In this document: positions 8,871 through 17,223 of the stretch, one piece after another
How positions within the stretch are numbered: the first letter of the stretch is position 1
How the letters are laid out: every line of letters begins with the position of its first letter
NCBI RefSeq assembly: GCF_000379825.1
Contig: NZ_KB903817.1
Location: 101,650 to 165,649 of the forward strand
Origin: Longispora albida DSM 44784
Lineage (GTDB): Bacteria; Actinomycetota; Actinomycetes; Mycobacteriales; Micromonosporaceae
DNA: 64,000 nt
Direction of reading: 5' to 3'
Program-made: the position numbers and the translations under genes
The notes under the pieces: model-generated
The model's input: the letters and a program-made list of their open reading frames with translations, nothing else
What the model was told of the DNA's origin: nothing
Database searches by the model: none

Positions 8871-8917
8871 CGCGGATGTCCTCAGGTTCTGCGGGTGGGC
8901 GGGATGCTGGCCGGAGG

Positions 8918-9355
8918 TCACAGGTCCCCGGTCTCGGGGGCCTCGACGACGAGGTGGACGCGCCGCGTGCGGAATCCGAGCTCCCGCAACAGCTGGTGAT
9001 TCGCTGGCGTCGCCACCGTCTCCACCTCACTGACATACGGAAAATCCCTGATCAGGTACCTGAGCAGCGCCGCGGTCACCCAGATCTCCAGCGAGCCGGT
9101 CTGGCCGGGGCGAGGGGTGGGAGCCCGCAGGATCGCCCGGTCCGGTACCGACGGCCGCACCAGGCCCTCGGCGTCGGTCACGGCCCGGCCGTCATCGGCG
9201 AGCACGGTGACCGTGAGTACCAGACCCAGCGGCTGGACCGTGCTGTCCTCCGCCAGCGTGTGGCCGGGGTGGTCCTCGCCAGCCAGCTCCTCCAGCCATA
9301 CCGGGTGTACCTCCCCAAACTCCAGCGAAAGATGATGAAAAGCATTCACCTCCAT
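8918..9355 (-). CDS. Small GNAT-like protein of unknown substrate
   Basis: The 145-residue protein ends in VETVATPANHQLLRELGFRTRR, which looks like the C-terminal part of a GNAT fold, but I see no clear RxxGxG/A acetyl-CoA loop. It may be a degenerate acetyltransferase. It starts 94 bp from a divergent lysR gene whose product could regulate it. Confidence 0.55.
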   Translation of the reverse strand: MEVNAFHHLSLEFGEVHPVWLEELAGEDHPGHTLAEDSTVQPLGLVLTVTVLADDGRAVTDAEGLVRPSVPDRAILRAPTPRPGQTGSLEIWVTAALLRYLIRDFPYVSEVETVATPANHQLLRELGFRTRRVHLVVEAPETGDL

Positions 9356-9448
9356 GCGTCTACGATCACATCCGCCCGGCGGGGCAACAAGGTCGAACCG
9401 CGAAAGGTTCGATAATCACGGCTTAACGCTGCGGGACCTGGGGGCACG

Positions 9449-10330
9449 GTGGAACTTCGCGACATGGAAGTCTTCCTGGTCCTCGCCGAGGAACTCCACT
9501 TCGGACGGACAGCAGAGCGGCTGCGGATCTCCGCCGCCAGGGTCAGCCAGACGATCAGCAAACAGGAACGGCAGATCGGCGCCCCGCTGTTCGAGCGGAC
9601 CAGCCGCAAGGTCACGCTCACCCCGATCGGCCAGCAGTTCCTCGCCGAACTGCGCCCGGCGTACGAGGAGCTCCGGCGGGTGGTCGAGACCACGGTCGCC
9701 GTCGCGCGCGGCCACGAGGGCACGCTCACGCTCGGCATCATGGGTGCGATGGGCCACGAGATCTTCCCGATCCTCGACCTCTTCCGCGCCCGGCACCCGG
9801 CCTGCGCCCTCCAGCTCCGCGAGGCCCACTTCAGCGACCCCTTCGGCCCGCTGCGCTCCGGCCAGGTCGACGTCCAGCTCACGTGGGGGCCGGTCCGGGA
9901 GCCGGACCTGGCGGTGGGGCCGGAGGTGTACACGGAGAGCAGCGTGCTCGCCGTCCCGGACGGCCACCCGCTCGCCGCCCGGCAGTCGGTGTCCCTTGAG
10001 GACCTCGCCGGCTACCCGGTGATGGCCGTACCCTCCCAGGCCCCCGAGTACTGGATCGACGCCATCTCGCCCTTCCGCACGCCGAGCGGCCGGCCGATCG
10101 CCAGGGACACCACGGTCGTCACGTTCCAGGAGGTGCTGACACTCGTGGCGGCCGGAGTATCGATCACGCCCGTCCACGCGCACGCCGTGAAGTACTACCA
10201 GCGGCCGGGCATCGTCTTCGTGCCCATCCACGACGCCCAGCCCTGCTCCTGGTACCTGATCTGGCGGGCCGCCGGTGAGACCACGCTGGTCAGGGCCTTC
10301 GCCCAGGCGGCAAGGGACGCGACCGGTTAG
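9449..10330 (+). CDS. LysR family transcriptional regulator
   Basis: The 293-residue protein has an N-terminal winged HTH (MELRDMEVFLVLAEELHFGRTAERL..., with ISAARVSQTISKQERQIGAPLFERTSRKVTLT as recognition and wing) and a C-terminal substrate-binding fold. GTG 9449 is the start. It is divergent from the GNAT-like gene, the usual arrangement for a LysR target. Its stop overlaps that of the convergent DNA ligase gene by 4 bp. Confidence 0.9.
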   Translation: MELRDMEVFLVLAEELHFGRTAERLRISAARVSQTISKQERQIGAPLFERTSRKVTLTPIGQQFLAELRPAYEELRRVVETTVAVARGHEGTLTLGIMGAMGHEIFPILDLFRARHPACALQLREAHFSDPFGPLRSGQVDVQLTWGPVREPDLAVGPEVYTESSVLAVPDGHPLAARQSVSLEDLAGYPVMAVPSQAPEYWIDAISPFRTPSGRPIARDTTVVTFQEVLTLVAAGVSITPVHAHAVKYYQRPGIVFVPIHDAQPCSWYLIWRAAGETTLVRAFAQAARDATG

Positions 10331-11823
10331 GGCGTGTCCACAGCGGAGGCCGGTGCGAGCGCGCGGACCGAGGCGAGCGTGTCGGCGTCGGCCGGCCGCT
10401 TGTCCTCCCGGTACCGCAGGACGCGGGCGAAGCGGAGCGCGACCCCACCCGGATACCTTGTGCTGCGCTGCACCCCGTCGAAGGCGATCTCCGCGACCAG
10501 CTCGGGCCGGACATGCACCGTCCAGTCGTCCTCCCGGACGGCCAGCCCGCGCAGCCGCTCGGTCTGCCAGCGCAGCATCTCGTCCGTGAGGCCCTTGAAC
10601 GTCTTGCCGAGCATCACGAACCCGCCACCCTCCGGGTCCCGCGCGCCCAGATGCAGGTTCGACAGCCAGCCCTGGCGGCGGCCGTGCCCCCACTCGGCGG
10701 CCAGGATCACCAGGTCGAGCGTGTGCCGTGGCTTGATCTTCAGCCAGGCGCCGCCCCGCCGCCCCGCGTCGTACGCCGACCGCGGGTCCTTGAGCACGAT
10801 GCCCTCGTGCCCGGCGGCGAGCGCGCCGGCCATCGCCTCGCCGATCTCGTCCTCACTGGACACCAGCCTGCGGCCGATCACCTGGCCGGCAGGCACGGCC
10901 GCGTCGAGGGCCGCGAACCGCACGCTGGCCGGCTCGTCGATCAGGTCCTGGCCGTCGAGGTGGAGCAGGTCGAAGAAGTACGGCAGCAGGACGCCCTCCT
11001 TGCGCACCGTGTCCTGGAACGCCAGCGGGCGGCCGTCAGAGGCGAGCCCGAGCCCCTCACCGTCCAGAATGGCCCGGCTGGCCGGGAGCGCCGCAGCGGC
11101 GGCCACGATGCCGGGCATCCGGGCGGTGATGTCGTCGAGGCTGCGGGTGTAGACGCCGATGTCGGAACCGTCCTTGTGTACCTGGATCCGGATGCCGTCG
11201 AGCTTGGTGTCCGCATACGCCGGGCTGAACTTGCCGAGCGCCTCTGCGGCGTCGGCGGCCGGCTGGGCGAGCATCGGCGCGAGCGGCCGGCCGACCTCCA
11301 GCCCGATCCCGCCCAGGTCGCCGTGCAGCGCGGCCTCCGCGACCGTCTTGAGATCCCCGGAGAGCAGCAGCGCCCGGCGGATCCGCGCGACCGGCAGCCC
11401 GGCGGCGAGCGCCACGGCGTCGGTCAGCACCCCGAGCAGTGCGCCCTGCCGGACCTCACCGGTGAGCAGGCCGCGCAGCAGCACCTGTTCACCGGCCGTC
11501 GCGGCCCCGAACAACTCGCCGACCGCTGATCTCTTCGCCGCCTGGGAGCCTGGCCCTGTCATGCCCCCGATCCGCTCGAAGGCCCCGTCCACAGCCGCGA
11601 CGCTCAGCACCGCGTGATCGGACGCGGACGGCAGCTCGCGCAGGCTGGCCCAGCCGACCCCGATCTGCCGTTGGCGCAGCTCGCCGGCCAGGAAGGCTGT
11701 GCCTGCCCTGATCTCCTCCGGGCCGAGCTGGCCCAGGCAGGCCGCCAGCAGCCGGATCTTCTCCTTGCGGGCTGAGGTGGCCGCGACAGCGGCCGAGCAG
11801 GCGGCGAGCTCGGCGAACAACAT
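10327..11823 (-). CDS. ATP-dependent DNA ligase (LigB-like)
   Basis: The 498-residue enzyme joins DNA nicks using ATP. It has an N-terminal DNA-binding domain (1-190), an adenylation domain with motif I KLDGIR (Lys207 takes AMP), DGEGLG, EGIVLKD and the GGAWLKIKP motif V, and a C-terminal OB domain. It resembles the stand-alone LigB type of actinobacteria, not the LigD fusion; no Ku gene is adjacent. Its likely role is repair, because replication uses the NAD-dependent enzyme. Confidence 0.9.
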   Translation of the reverse strand: MLFAELAACSAAVAATSARKEKIRLLAACLGQLGPEEIRAGTAFLAGELRQRQIGVGWASLRELPSASDHAVLSVAAVDGAFERIGGMTGPGSQAAKRSAVGELFGAATAGEQVLLRGLLTGEVRQGALLGVLTDAVALAAGLPVARIRRALLLSGDLKTVAEAALHGDLGGIGLEVGRPLAPMLAQPAADAAEALGKFSPAYADTKLDGIRIQVHKDGSDIGVYTRSLDDITARMPGIVAAAAALPASRAILDGEGLGLASDGRPLAFQDTVRKEGVLLPYFFDLLHLDGQDLIDEPASVRFAALDAAVPAGQVIGRRLVSSEDEIGEAMAGALAAGHEGIVLKDPRSAYDAGRRGGAWLKIKPRHTLDLVILAAEWGHGRRQGWLSNLHLGARDPEGGGFVMLGKTFKGLTDEMLRWQTERLRGLAVREDDWTVHVRPELVAEIAFDGVQRSTRYPGGVALRFARVLRYREDKRPADADTLASVRALAPASAVDTP

Positions 11824-11892
11824 GCCCCGATTATGCGCAGGACCCCCGACAGTATTCCGGGGAACGAGATCAGCCGGCGTGATCGGCCGGAA

Positions 11893-12873
11893 TCAGCCGG
11901 TGTGGTTGAGCAGTGACCAGCCGAGCCGGGTCAGGTGGTGGACCATCCGGTTGCCCGAGCGGTGGCTGGAGACCAGGCCTGCCCGGCGCAGCACCGTCGC
12001 GTGCTCGCTCGCCGACGCCGCGGACACGCCGGTCCGCCTGGCCAGGTCACTCGTCGTGCAGCCCGCCCCGATCGCGGCCAGCATCGCGGCCCGGGTCTGG
12101 CCGAGCAGCTGGCCGAGAGCCGGGTCGCGCTGGACCTCCGGGCCGATCAGCCCGCTCGTCATGCCCTCCACCGGGTACACCAGCACCGGGGGCAGCAGCG
12201 GGTCGAACAGCGTGATCGGGTTGACCAGGCAGAAGTAGGACGGGACGAGCACCAGGCCGCGCCCGCCGAGATACAGCTCCTGGTCGCGGTGCCCCGGCAC
12301 GCGCAGCTCGCCGGCCGTCCACTCCATCCGGGGCCCGAAACTGCCGAGCATCCCCTCGACCCCGCTGCTGACCAGGGCCTGCGTCCGGATCGCCCGGTCG
12401 TGGTCCACGGCTGCGTCGATCTGCGGCTGGTACGGGGTGATCGCCACGCCGAAGTACTCGGCCATCGTGTCGGTGAGCCGGACCAGCGCGGCCACGTCGC
12501 CGTCGGCCAGCAGCCGGGTACTCGACGGCAGCTCCTCCCGCACGGACAGCTGCCGCAGATCCCGGCCCAGCAGCTCCGCCGGGGTACTCCTGATCGCTTC
12601 GAGGCCGCCGGCCAGCCCGCCGGGGACGCCGGGGGTGAGGAAGTCCGGAAAGTACCCGAAAATGGGGGTGAGCCGCAGCAGGGTCCGCAGCCTCGCCGTG
12701 AGGCCCGCACCGCGCAGGGCGGTGATCGTCCGCCGCCGCCACGGGCCGAAGAGCAGGTCACCACGCTGCCTGCGCAGCATCTGGAGGCTGAGCACCATCT
12801 CCCACATCGGGTCAGGCATCATCGCGACCCGGGTCCGGGCCACGTCCTCGCTGGTGAAGTAGATCCTGAGCAT
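11893..12873 (-). CDS. ArsR-type winged-helix regulator with long N-terminal domain
   Basis: The 326-residue protein starts MLRIYFTSEDVARTRVA and ends with an ArsR-like winged HTH (CTTSDLARRTGVSAASASEHATVLRRAGLVSSHRSGNRMVHHLT, about 265-315). The long N-terminal region is typical of a family of actinomycete regulators next to or controlling transporters; no partner is adjacent here. The ATG at 12873 is preferred over an in-frame ATG 81 bp upstream. Confidence 0.82.
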   Translation of the reverse strand: MLRIYFTSEDVARTRVAMMPDPMWEMVLSLQMLRRQRGDLLFGPWRRRTITALRGAGLTARLRTLLRLTPIFGYFPDFLTPGVPGGLAGGLEAIRSTPAELLGRDLRQLSVREELPSSTRLLADGDVAALVRLTDTMAEYFGVAITPYQPQIDAAVDHDRAIRTQALVSSGVEGMLGSFGPRMEWTAGELRVPGHRDQELYLGGRGLVLVPSYFCLVNPITLFDPLLPPVLVYPVEGMTSGLIGPEVQRDPALGQLLGQTRAAMLAAIGAGCTTSDLARRTGVSAASASEHATVLRRAGLVSSHRSGNRMVHHLTRLGWSLLNHTG

Positions 12874-13082
12874 GACTCCATCCGGGCAGGGGGTGCCGGG
12901 GGACTCTACCCCGCCGATCGGCCCGGTGGGGGCTCCCTGACCCCCCTTCCACAAGGGACTTTCGGCGTAGGCCGAAGATCGTTGCGCTCCCGGCCGGTGC
13001 CGTCAACCCTAGAGAGGCCCGCACCACGGGGGTTCGCAGCTTCGGGGTCTGCGCGCCGCGGGCTGCCTCACCCAGAGGGTCG

Positions 13083-13133
13083 CCGGGGGAGGTTGGGCAG
13101 AATGGCACAACCTCCCCGGAGGCGCCGGGGAGG
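13083..13133 (-). terminator. Hairpin(s) ending the type VII-like operon
   Basis: Two overlapping stems can form: CCTCCCCGG (13111-13119) with CCGGGGAGG (13125-13133), or with the upstream CCGGGGGAGGTTG arm (13083-13095). It lies 20-70 bp past the operon's last stop. The rest of 12874-13152 shows no gene. Confidence 0.6.
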
Positions 13134-13152
13134 CTGGCGGGAAACCGGGGTG

Positions 13153-13494
13153 TCAGTCCCCGGGGCGGGTGATCTCCGGCAGGTTGCCGCTGAGCAGGGT
13201 CACGTCCACCGGCAGATCCGGGTACTCGGCGGCGAGCGCGGCCAGCTTCGCGTTGGCCAGGCCGGTGGCCTCGTGGATCGCGGACGTGACGGTCTCGCTG
13301 AGCGAGGCCGCGGTGTGCCGGGTCGCCCGCTCACTGAGCTGCACGCCGGTGACGACGCCGCCGGGGCGGACGGTCACTGTCACCGCGTAGTCGCTGGAGG
13401 TGTGCTCCACAGCCAGGTCACGGAGCTGGGCCGCGAACTCGTTGGCCTGGGCGATCTGCGCGGTCAGCTTCTGGCGTGGATCCATCTCAGGCAA
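13153..13494 (-). CDS. YbaB/EbfC-family protein (operon-distal copy)
   Basis: The 113-residue protein shows the YbaB/EbfC pattern: an N-terminal helix (QKLTAQIAQANEFAAQLRDLAV), a beta region (YAVTVTVRPGGVVTGVQL) and a C-terminal helix. True YbaB binds nucleoid DNA; actinomycetes carry many paralogues beside type VII secretion substrates, where the role is unknown. It overlaps the preceding gene by 8 bp and is last in the five-gene operon. Confidence 0.75.
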   Translation of the reverse strand: MPEMDPRQKLTAQIAQANEFAAQLRDLAVEHTSSDYAVTVTVRPGGVVTGVQLSERATRHTAASLSETVTSAIHEATGLANAKLAALAAEYPDLPVDVTLLSGNLPEITRPGD

Positions 13495-14251
13495 CGTGCA
13501 GCCTCCCCTGGGTGTATGCGGGCACGGCGGCCCGGATCACCTCAGGTGCGTTTCCCTGCAGGCCGGCCAGTGGAATCTCGGCCGCCCCCGCCCGCAGGAC
13601 CTGTGGCCCGAGGCTCAGCCCGGCCGCCGCCTGCCAGGGTAGCGAACCGCTGGCCGAGGCCACCCGCCAGCTCAGCCCGGCACCGTCCACTGTGAGGTGG
13701 TCGGAGGTGGCCCGGCGAAACTTCCGGACGAAGTAGACACCGGCGGCCGTGCAGGCCAGCAGAACCGGCAGCGGGCTGAGCAGCAGCTGCGGCTTGCCGG
13801 CGGCCTGCGGGATGACGAGCACGACCGCCAGGAACAGCCAGATCAGCGCGATCATGGCGGTGATGAACAGGCTGCGCCAGTGCCGGACTGGATCCTGCCG
13901 GCTGTCGCTGGGGATGGCCAGCCGCTCCGGCTGGTAGGGCGCGCCGAAGGAACCCAGGTAGCGGTAGTCCACGGCGGTCACCTGGCCGGGCCGGACGTCC
14001 AGCTCGGCACGCGGGTTCGACGCGGAGGGCTCGTACCCGGCTTCGACGGTGTGCCGCCCGGCCGGGACCGGGAAGAGGTGCACGCCCAGCGGCAGGTCGC
14101 CGAGGACCTGCCCGCCGAGCCGGAAGACGGTGCGGCGCTCCGGAGTCCGGTAACCGGCGGGGAACGACCGCCAGAACGGCAGGCCGAACTCCCACAGGTA
14201 CGACCAGGTGGTCCGGTAGATCCGGATCTGGAGCCAGCCGCCGTCCGTCAT
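13487..14251 (-). CDS. Hypothetical membrane protein of a type VII-like operon
   Basis: The 254-residue protein has a cytoplasmic-like beta-rich N-terminus (1-120), two adjacent transmembrane helices (about 128-150 and 155-175), then a beta-rich tail. I do not recognise a family. It overlaps the upstream effector-like gene by 4 bp and the downstream YbaB-like gene by 8 bp, so it is expressed with them and may anchor or partner the secreted substrate. Confidence 0.7.
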   Translation of the reverse strand: MTDGGWLQIRIYRTTWSYLWEFGLPFWRSFPAGYRTPERRTVFRLGGQVLGDLPLGVHLFPVPAGRHTVEAGYEPSASNPRAELDVRPGQVTAVDYRYLGSFGAPYQPERLAIPSDSRQDPVRHWRSLFITAMIALIWLFLAVVLVIPQAAGKPQLLLSPLPVLLACTAAGVYFVRKFRRATSDHLTVDGAGLSWRVASASGSLPWQAAAGLSLGPQVLRAGAAEIPLAGLQGNAPEVIRAAVPAYTQGRLHVA

Positions 14252-15297
14252 ATGGCTTTCAAACCCTTTTCGATGTCCTCTTCGGACTGCCTGCCGTCGA
14301 GGTACTCCTTGCCGTCAGCGGCCAGGTTGTATCCGAGGCCGCCGAGCGCGCCAGCCGACTCGGCCTTCCAGCCGGCGAAGTCGAGCACGAACGGTCGTTT
14401 GCGGATCGTCTGGCCCTGCACGTTGAGCGTGTTGGCCACGCCGTCGTACTTGCGGGTCAGGCGGGCCATCCGTGCATAGTAGCGCCGGATGCCCATCGCG
14501 AGCTTCTGGAGGATGGTCTTGAGCCGGCCCATCACGCTGACGATCCGGGTCAGCGCCATCGACACCCGCGACGTGGCCACAGCCGCGTTACCGGCGGTGG
14601 CGGCGCCGGCGGCCGCCGTCGAGGCACCCAGCGTCGGAGCCGCCGCGGCCAGCGCCGCGAGCCACGTGATGATCAACCAGGTGACGAACTGGGCGATGAT
14701 GTCGAGGATCAGCGCCTGAGCCACCTCCATCAGCACCTTCGACACCTCGAGGATCATGCCGAGGCTCTGCACCTCGCTCGCCATGCCGAGGATGCCGGTC
14801 GCGAACTGGTCGAGCCGGTCCCTCGCCGCGTCGCCGGCCTGGCCGACCCACTGGGCCATCTCCGGGCCCTTGACGGTGTCGTGCAGCTCCTTGGCCAGCT
14901 CGGTCAGCTCCTTGCCGACCTCTTTCCACTTGTCGGCGTCCTTCTCGATCCGCTCCGGGTTGCCGGTGACCAGCCCGAGGGCGTCCTCCAGCGGCTGGAT
15001 CCAGTCGATCAGGAAGCCGAGCCCGTTGGAGACGAGCCAGGTGATCGGGTCGACGATGGCGCTGGCCACGTTGCCAGCCAGGTCCATGACCGCGCCCTGG
15101 AGGCTGAGCACGTCGCCCTTGCCGAAGGCCTCGGTGAGCTGCTTGTACTGCTCCATGAAGGACAGCTCGTCGATGGCGTTCGGGTCGAGCGGCCCCTCGA
15201 CCAGGGTCGGGTCCTTGTCCTTCCCGTTGTCGATCTCCGTCCAGCCCTTGTCGTAGTTGAACGGGTTGTTCGGGTTGGCTGGTTCGTCATCGGCCAC
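14248..15297 (-). CDS. WXG/PPE-like putative type VII secretion substrate
   Basis: The 349-residue protein has a polar N-terminus, helices with a WVGQAGDAARDRLDQFATGI segment (about 150-170) like WXG100-type helical hairpins, a hydrophobic Ala-rich stretch (about 185-235), a basic segment and a short C-terminal domain (YDGVANTLNVQGQ...). No nuclease or other toxin motif is visible. Position between an EspC-like gene and a membrane protein suggests a secreted effector. No secretion ATPase (EccC) or mycosin lies in this window, so the machinery would be encoded elsewhere. Confidence 0.65.
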   Translation of the reverse strand: MADDEPANPNNPFNYDKGWTEIDNGKDKDPTLVEGPLDPNAIDELSFMEQYKQLTEAFGKGDVLSLQGAVMDLAGNVASAIVDPITWLVSNGLGFLIDWIQPLEDALGLVTGNPERIEKDADKWKEVGKELTELAKELHDTVKGPEMAQWVGQAGDAARDRLDQFATGILGMASEVQSLGMILEVSKVLMEVAQALILDIIAQFVTWLIITWLAALAAAAPTLGASTAAAGAATAGNAAVATSRVSMALTRIVSVMGRLKTILQKLAMGIRRYYARMARLTRKYDGVANTLNVQGQTIRKRPFVLDFAGWKAESAGALGGLGYNLAADGKEYLDGRQSEEDIEKGLKAI

Positions 15298-15622
15298 GGC
15301 GCTGCTCCAGGATGGTCCGCATGCTGTCCAGGTCGGCCTTGCCCTGGTTGTCGTCGTGCTCGTAGGCGTCGGCGCACTTGCCGAGCTTGGTCACCGCGCT
15401 CTCGAAGCCCTCGACCATCATGTCGAGGTGCTCGTAGATCTCGTCGGAGACCGAGTTGTACATCACCGGCAGCATGACGGTGGCGTAGCCGAGCGCACCC
15501 CAGAGGTAGGGGTCGATGTCGGCGTCCTTGGCCTTCTGCTTGGTCTCGCCGCCCTTCTCACCCATCTTCTTGATCTTGGCGGCGATCTCGCGGATCTTCA
15601 CCGGATCGGCCTTGACGCTCAT
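15287..15622 (-). CDS. EspC/WXG100-like small secreted protein
   Basis: The 111-residue helical protein (MSVKADPVKIREIAAKIKKM...) has a central DPYLWGALGYATVM segment and a C-terminal helix ending LDSMRTILEQRRGR, fitting the EspC-like partner proteins of type VII substrates. The ATG at 15622 is chosen over one 18 bp upstream. It overlaps the larger substrate gene by 11 bp, consistent with formation of a heterodimer before export. Confidence 0.68.
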   Translation of the reverse strand: MSVKADPVKIREIAAKIKKMGEKGGETKQKAKDADIDPYLWGALGYATVMLPVMYNSVSDEIYEHLDMMVEGFESAVTKLGKCADAYEHDDNQGKADLDSMRTILEQRRGR

Positions 15623-15647
15623 CGTGCACCTCCACCACATCGGGCGT

Positions 15648-16019
15648 TCATCGGTCGTCCTCCGGCGGCAGGGCCTCCTCGGGGATGCTGGACCGGACCA
15701 GGCCGACGATGTCCATCCGCTCGCCGGTCAGCGACTGCACCACCGTGGCGGTCTCCAGCGCGACCTTGGCGCCGGCGGCCTGGATGGTGGACAGGATGAC
15801 GTGGCTGAGGACGCCGGGGCCGTGCCGCATCACGGACTCGGAGATCCGCACGCCGCGGATCGCGCCACCGGAAGCCGCCGTCACCTCCACCCCGCCGTCG
15901 GGTGAGCTGACCGTGACGGTGAGGTTCGCGAGGCGCTCACGGACGTCGGCGTACCTGCGGAGCTGTTCTTCGGAGTCTTCCTGGAGCCTGCGGAGAAGAT
16001 CATCGGGGAGGTCTGGCAC
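15648..16019 (-). CDS. YbaB/EbfC-family protein (operon-first copy)
   Basis: About 123 residues: an N-terminal helix (PDDLLRRLQEDSEEQLRRYADVRERLANLTV), beta strands (TVTVSSPDGGVEVTAASGGAIRGVRIS) and a C-terminal helix, the YbaB/EbfC layout. The start is uncertain; I propose the GTG at 16019, which lacks a clear ribosome-binding site. It is the first gene of the five-gene type VII-like operon and is divergent from a lysR gene 108 bp away. Confidence 0.7.
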   Translation of the reverse strand: MPDLPDDLLRRLQEDSEEQLRRYADVRERLANLTVTVSSPDGGVEVTAASGGAIRGVRISESVMRHGPGVLSHVILSTIQAAGAKVALETATVVQSLTGERMDIVGLVRSSIPEEALPPEDDR

Positions 16020-16127
16020 GCCAGGGATCGTAACCAACGTGATCAAGAAGCCCGCCCGGGTAGTTCCCGTGCCCAGTTCGGACAGAGGGGTGTTGTGTGA
16101 GCTGGGTCTCGCCATAGTGTTCAGTGC

Positions 16128-17105
16128 ATGCATCTGGAGCTGCGGCACCTGCGGGTGATCTGCACGATCGCTGAGACGGGCAGCGTGACCAAGGCCGCCT
16201 CGGTGCTCGGGCTCGCCCAGGCCGCGCTCACCGCCCAGCTGCACCGGATCGAGGGCTCGCTGGGCGGCCAGCTCTTCGAGCGGGACCGGCGCGGTGCCCG
16301 GCCGACGGCGCTGGGTGAGCTGGTCCTGGCCAGAGCCAGGGTGCTGCTCCCCGCCGTCCAGGATCTGCGTGCGGACGCTGCCAGGCTGGCCAGTGCCGAA
16401 ACCCTCATCCGGTACCGGATCGGAGCCGTCAACGGCCCCATCCTCGGCGGCCTGGTGCACCGGCTGGCCGCCGAGCAGCCCGAGGCCGGCATCACGACCC
16501 ACCCGGCCTGGTCGGCGGCGGAGCTCGCTGGCCTGGTCGCCACCGGCCGCCTCGACTTCGCCCTGATCGGGGTGTGCGGGGACGCTGGCCCGCCTGCGGG
16601 GAAGGGCAGCCCGGGGGCGCAGCTGGAGTGGCGGGCGATCGCGGCAGACCCCGTGTTCGTCCTGCTGCCCGACCACCATCCGCTGGCCGGTCAGCCCGAG
16701 GTCGCGCTGGCCGCCCTGGCTGGCGAGCACTGGGCCGCCACGCCCGGCGACGGTTGCTTCTCCGACTGTTTCGCCGCGGCCTGCGTCCGGGCGGGCTTCG
16801 CGCCGAAGCCGATGTACGAGGCCGACCTCGGCGGCGTGATCGACCTGGTACGCGCCGGGGAGGCCGTCGCGCTCTGCCAGCCGACGTTCCGCCAGGTCCC
16901 GGGGCTGGCCGCCTATCCGCTCTCCGGGAATCCGCTGCGCTGGCGGCACCTGCTCGGCTGGCTGCCCGGCTCGCCGGCCGCAGGGTTCGCCGGGAGGCTG
17001 GCCCGGCATGCCGTGGCGGCGTACGACGAGGCGGCGGGCCGCTCGGCCAGGTACCGGGAGTGGCTGGCGGGGCACTCCGGGTTCGGCACGCTCGTTCCGC
17101 TGTAG
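16128..17105 (+). CDS. LysR family transcriptional regulator
   Basis: The 325-residue protein has the LysR HTH at its N-terminus (LELRHLRVICTIAETGSVTKAASVLGLAQAALTAQLHRIEGSLGGQLFERDRRGARPT) followed by a substrate-binding domain. It is divergent from the type VII-like operon, which is its most likely target by position. Inducer unknown. Confidence 0.9.
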   Translation: MHLELRHLRVICTIAETGSVTKAASVLGLAQAALTAQLHRIEGSLGGQLFERDRRGARPTALGELVLARARVLLPAVQDLRADAARLASAETLIRYRIGAVNGPILGGLVHRLAAEQPEAGITTHPAWSAAELAGLVATGRLDFALIGVCGDAGPPAGKGSPGAQLEWRAIAADPVFVLLPDHHPLAGQPEVALAALAGEHWAATPGDGCFSDCFAAACVRAGFAPKPMYEADLGGVIDLVRAGEAVALCQPTFRQVPGLAAYPLSGNPLRWRHLLGWLPGSPAAGFAGRLARHAVAAYDEAAGRSARYREWLAGHSGFGTLVPL

Positions 17106-17223
17106 ACGGCTGGCGCGCACGCGGATGGTATGACCTGTCTGGTATCTATGTCTGCCGATCTCTGGCTGGCTAGCCTGACGGCGATCATCCGTCGAACTCC
17201 TCACCCCTCAGGAGTCAGCCAGC

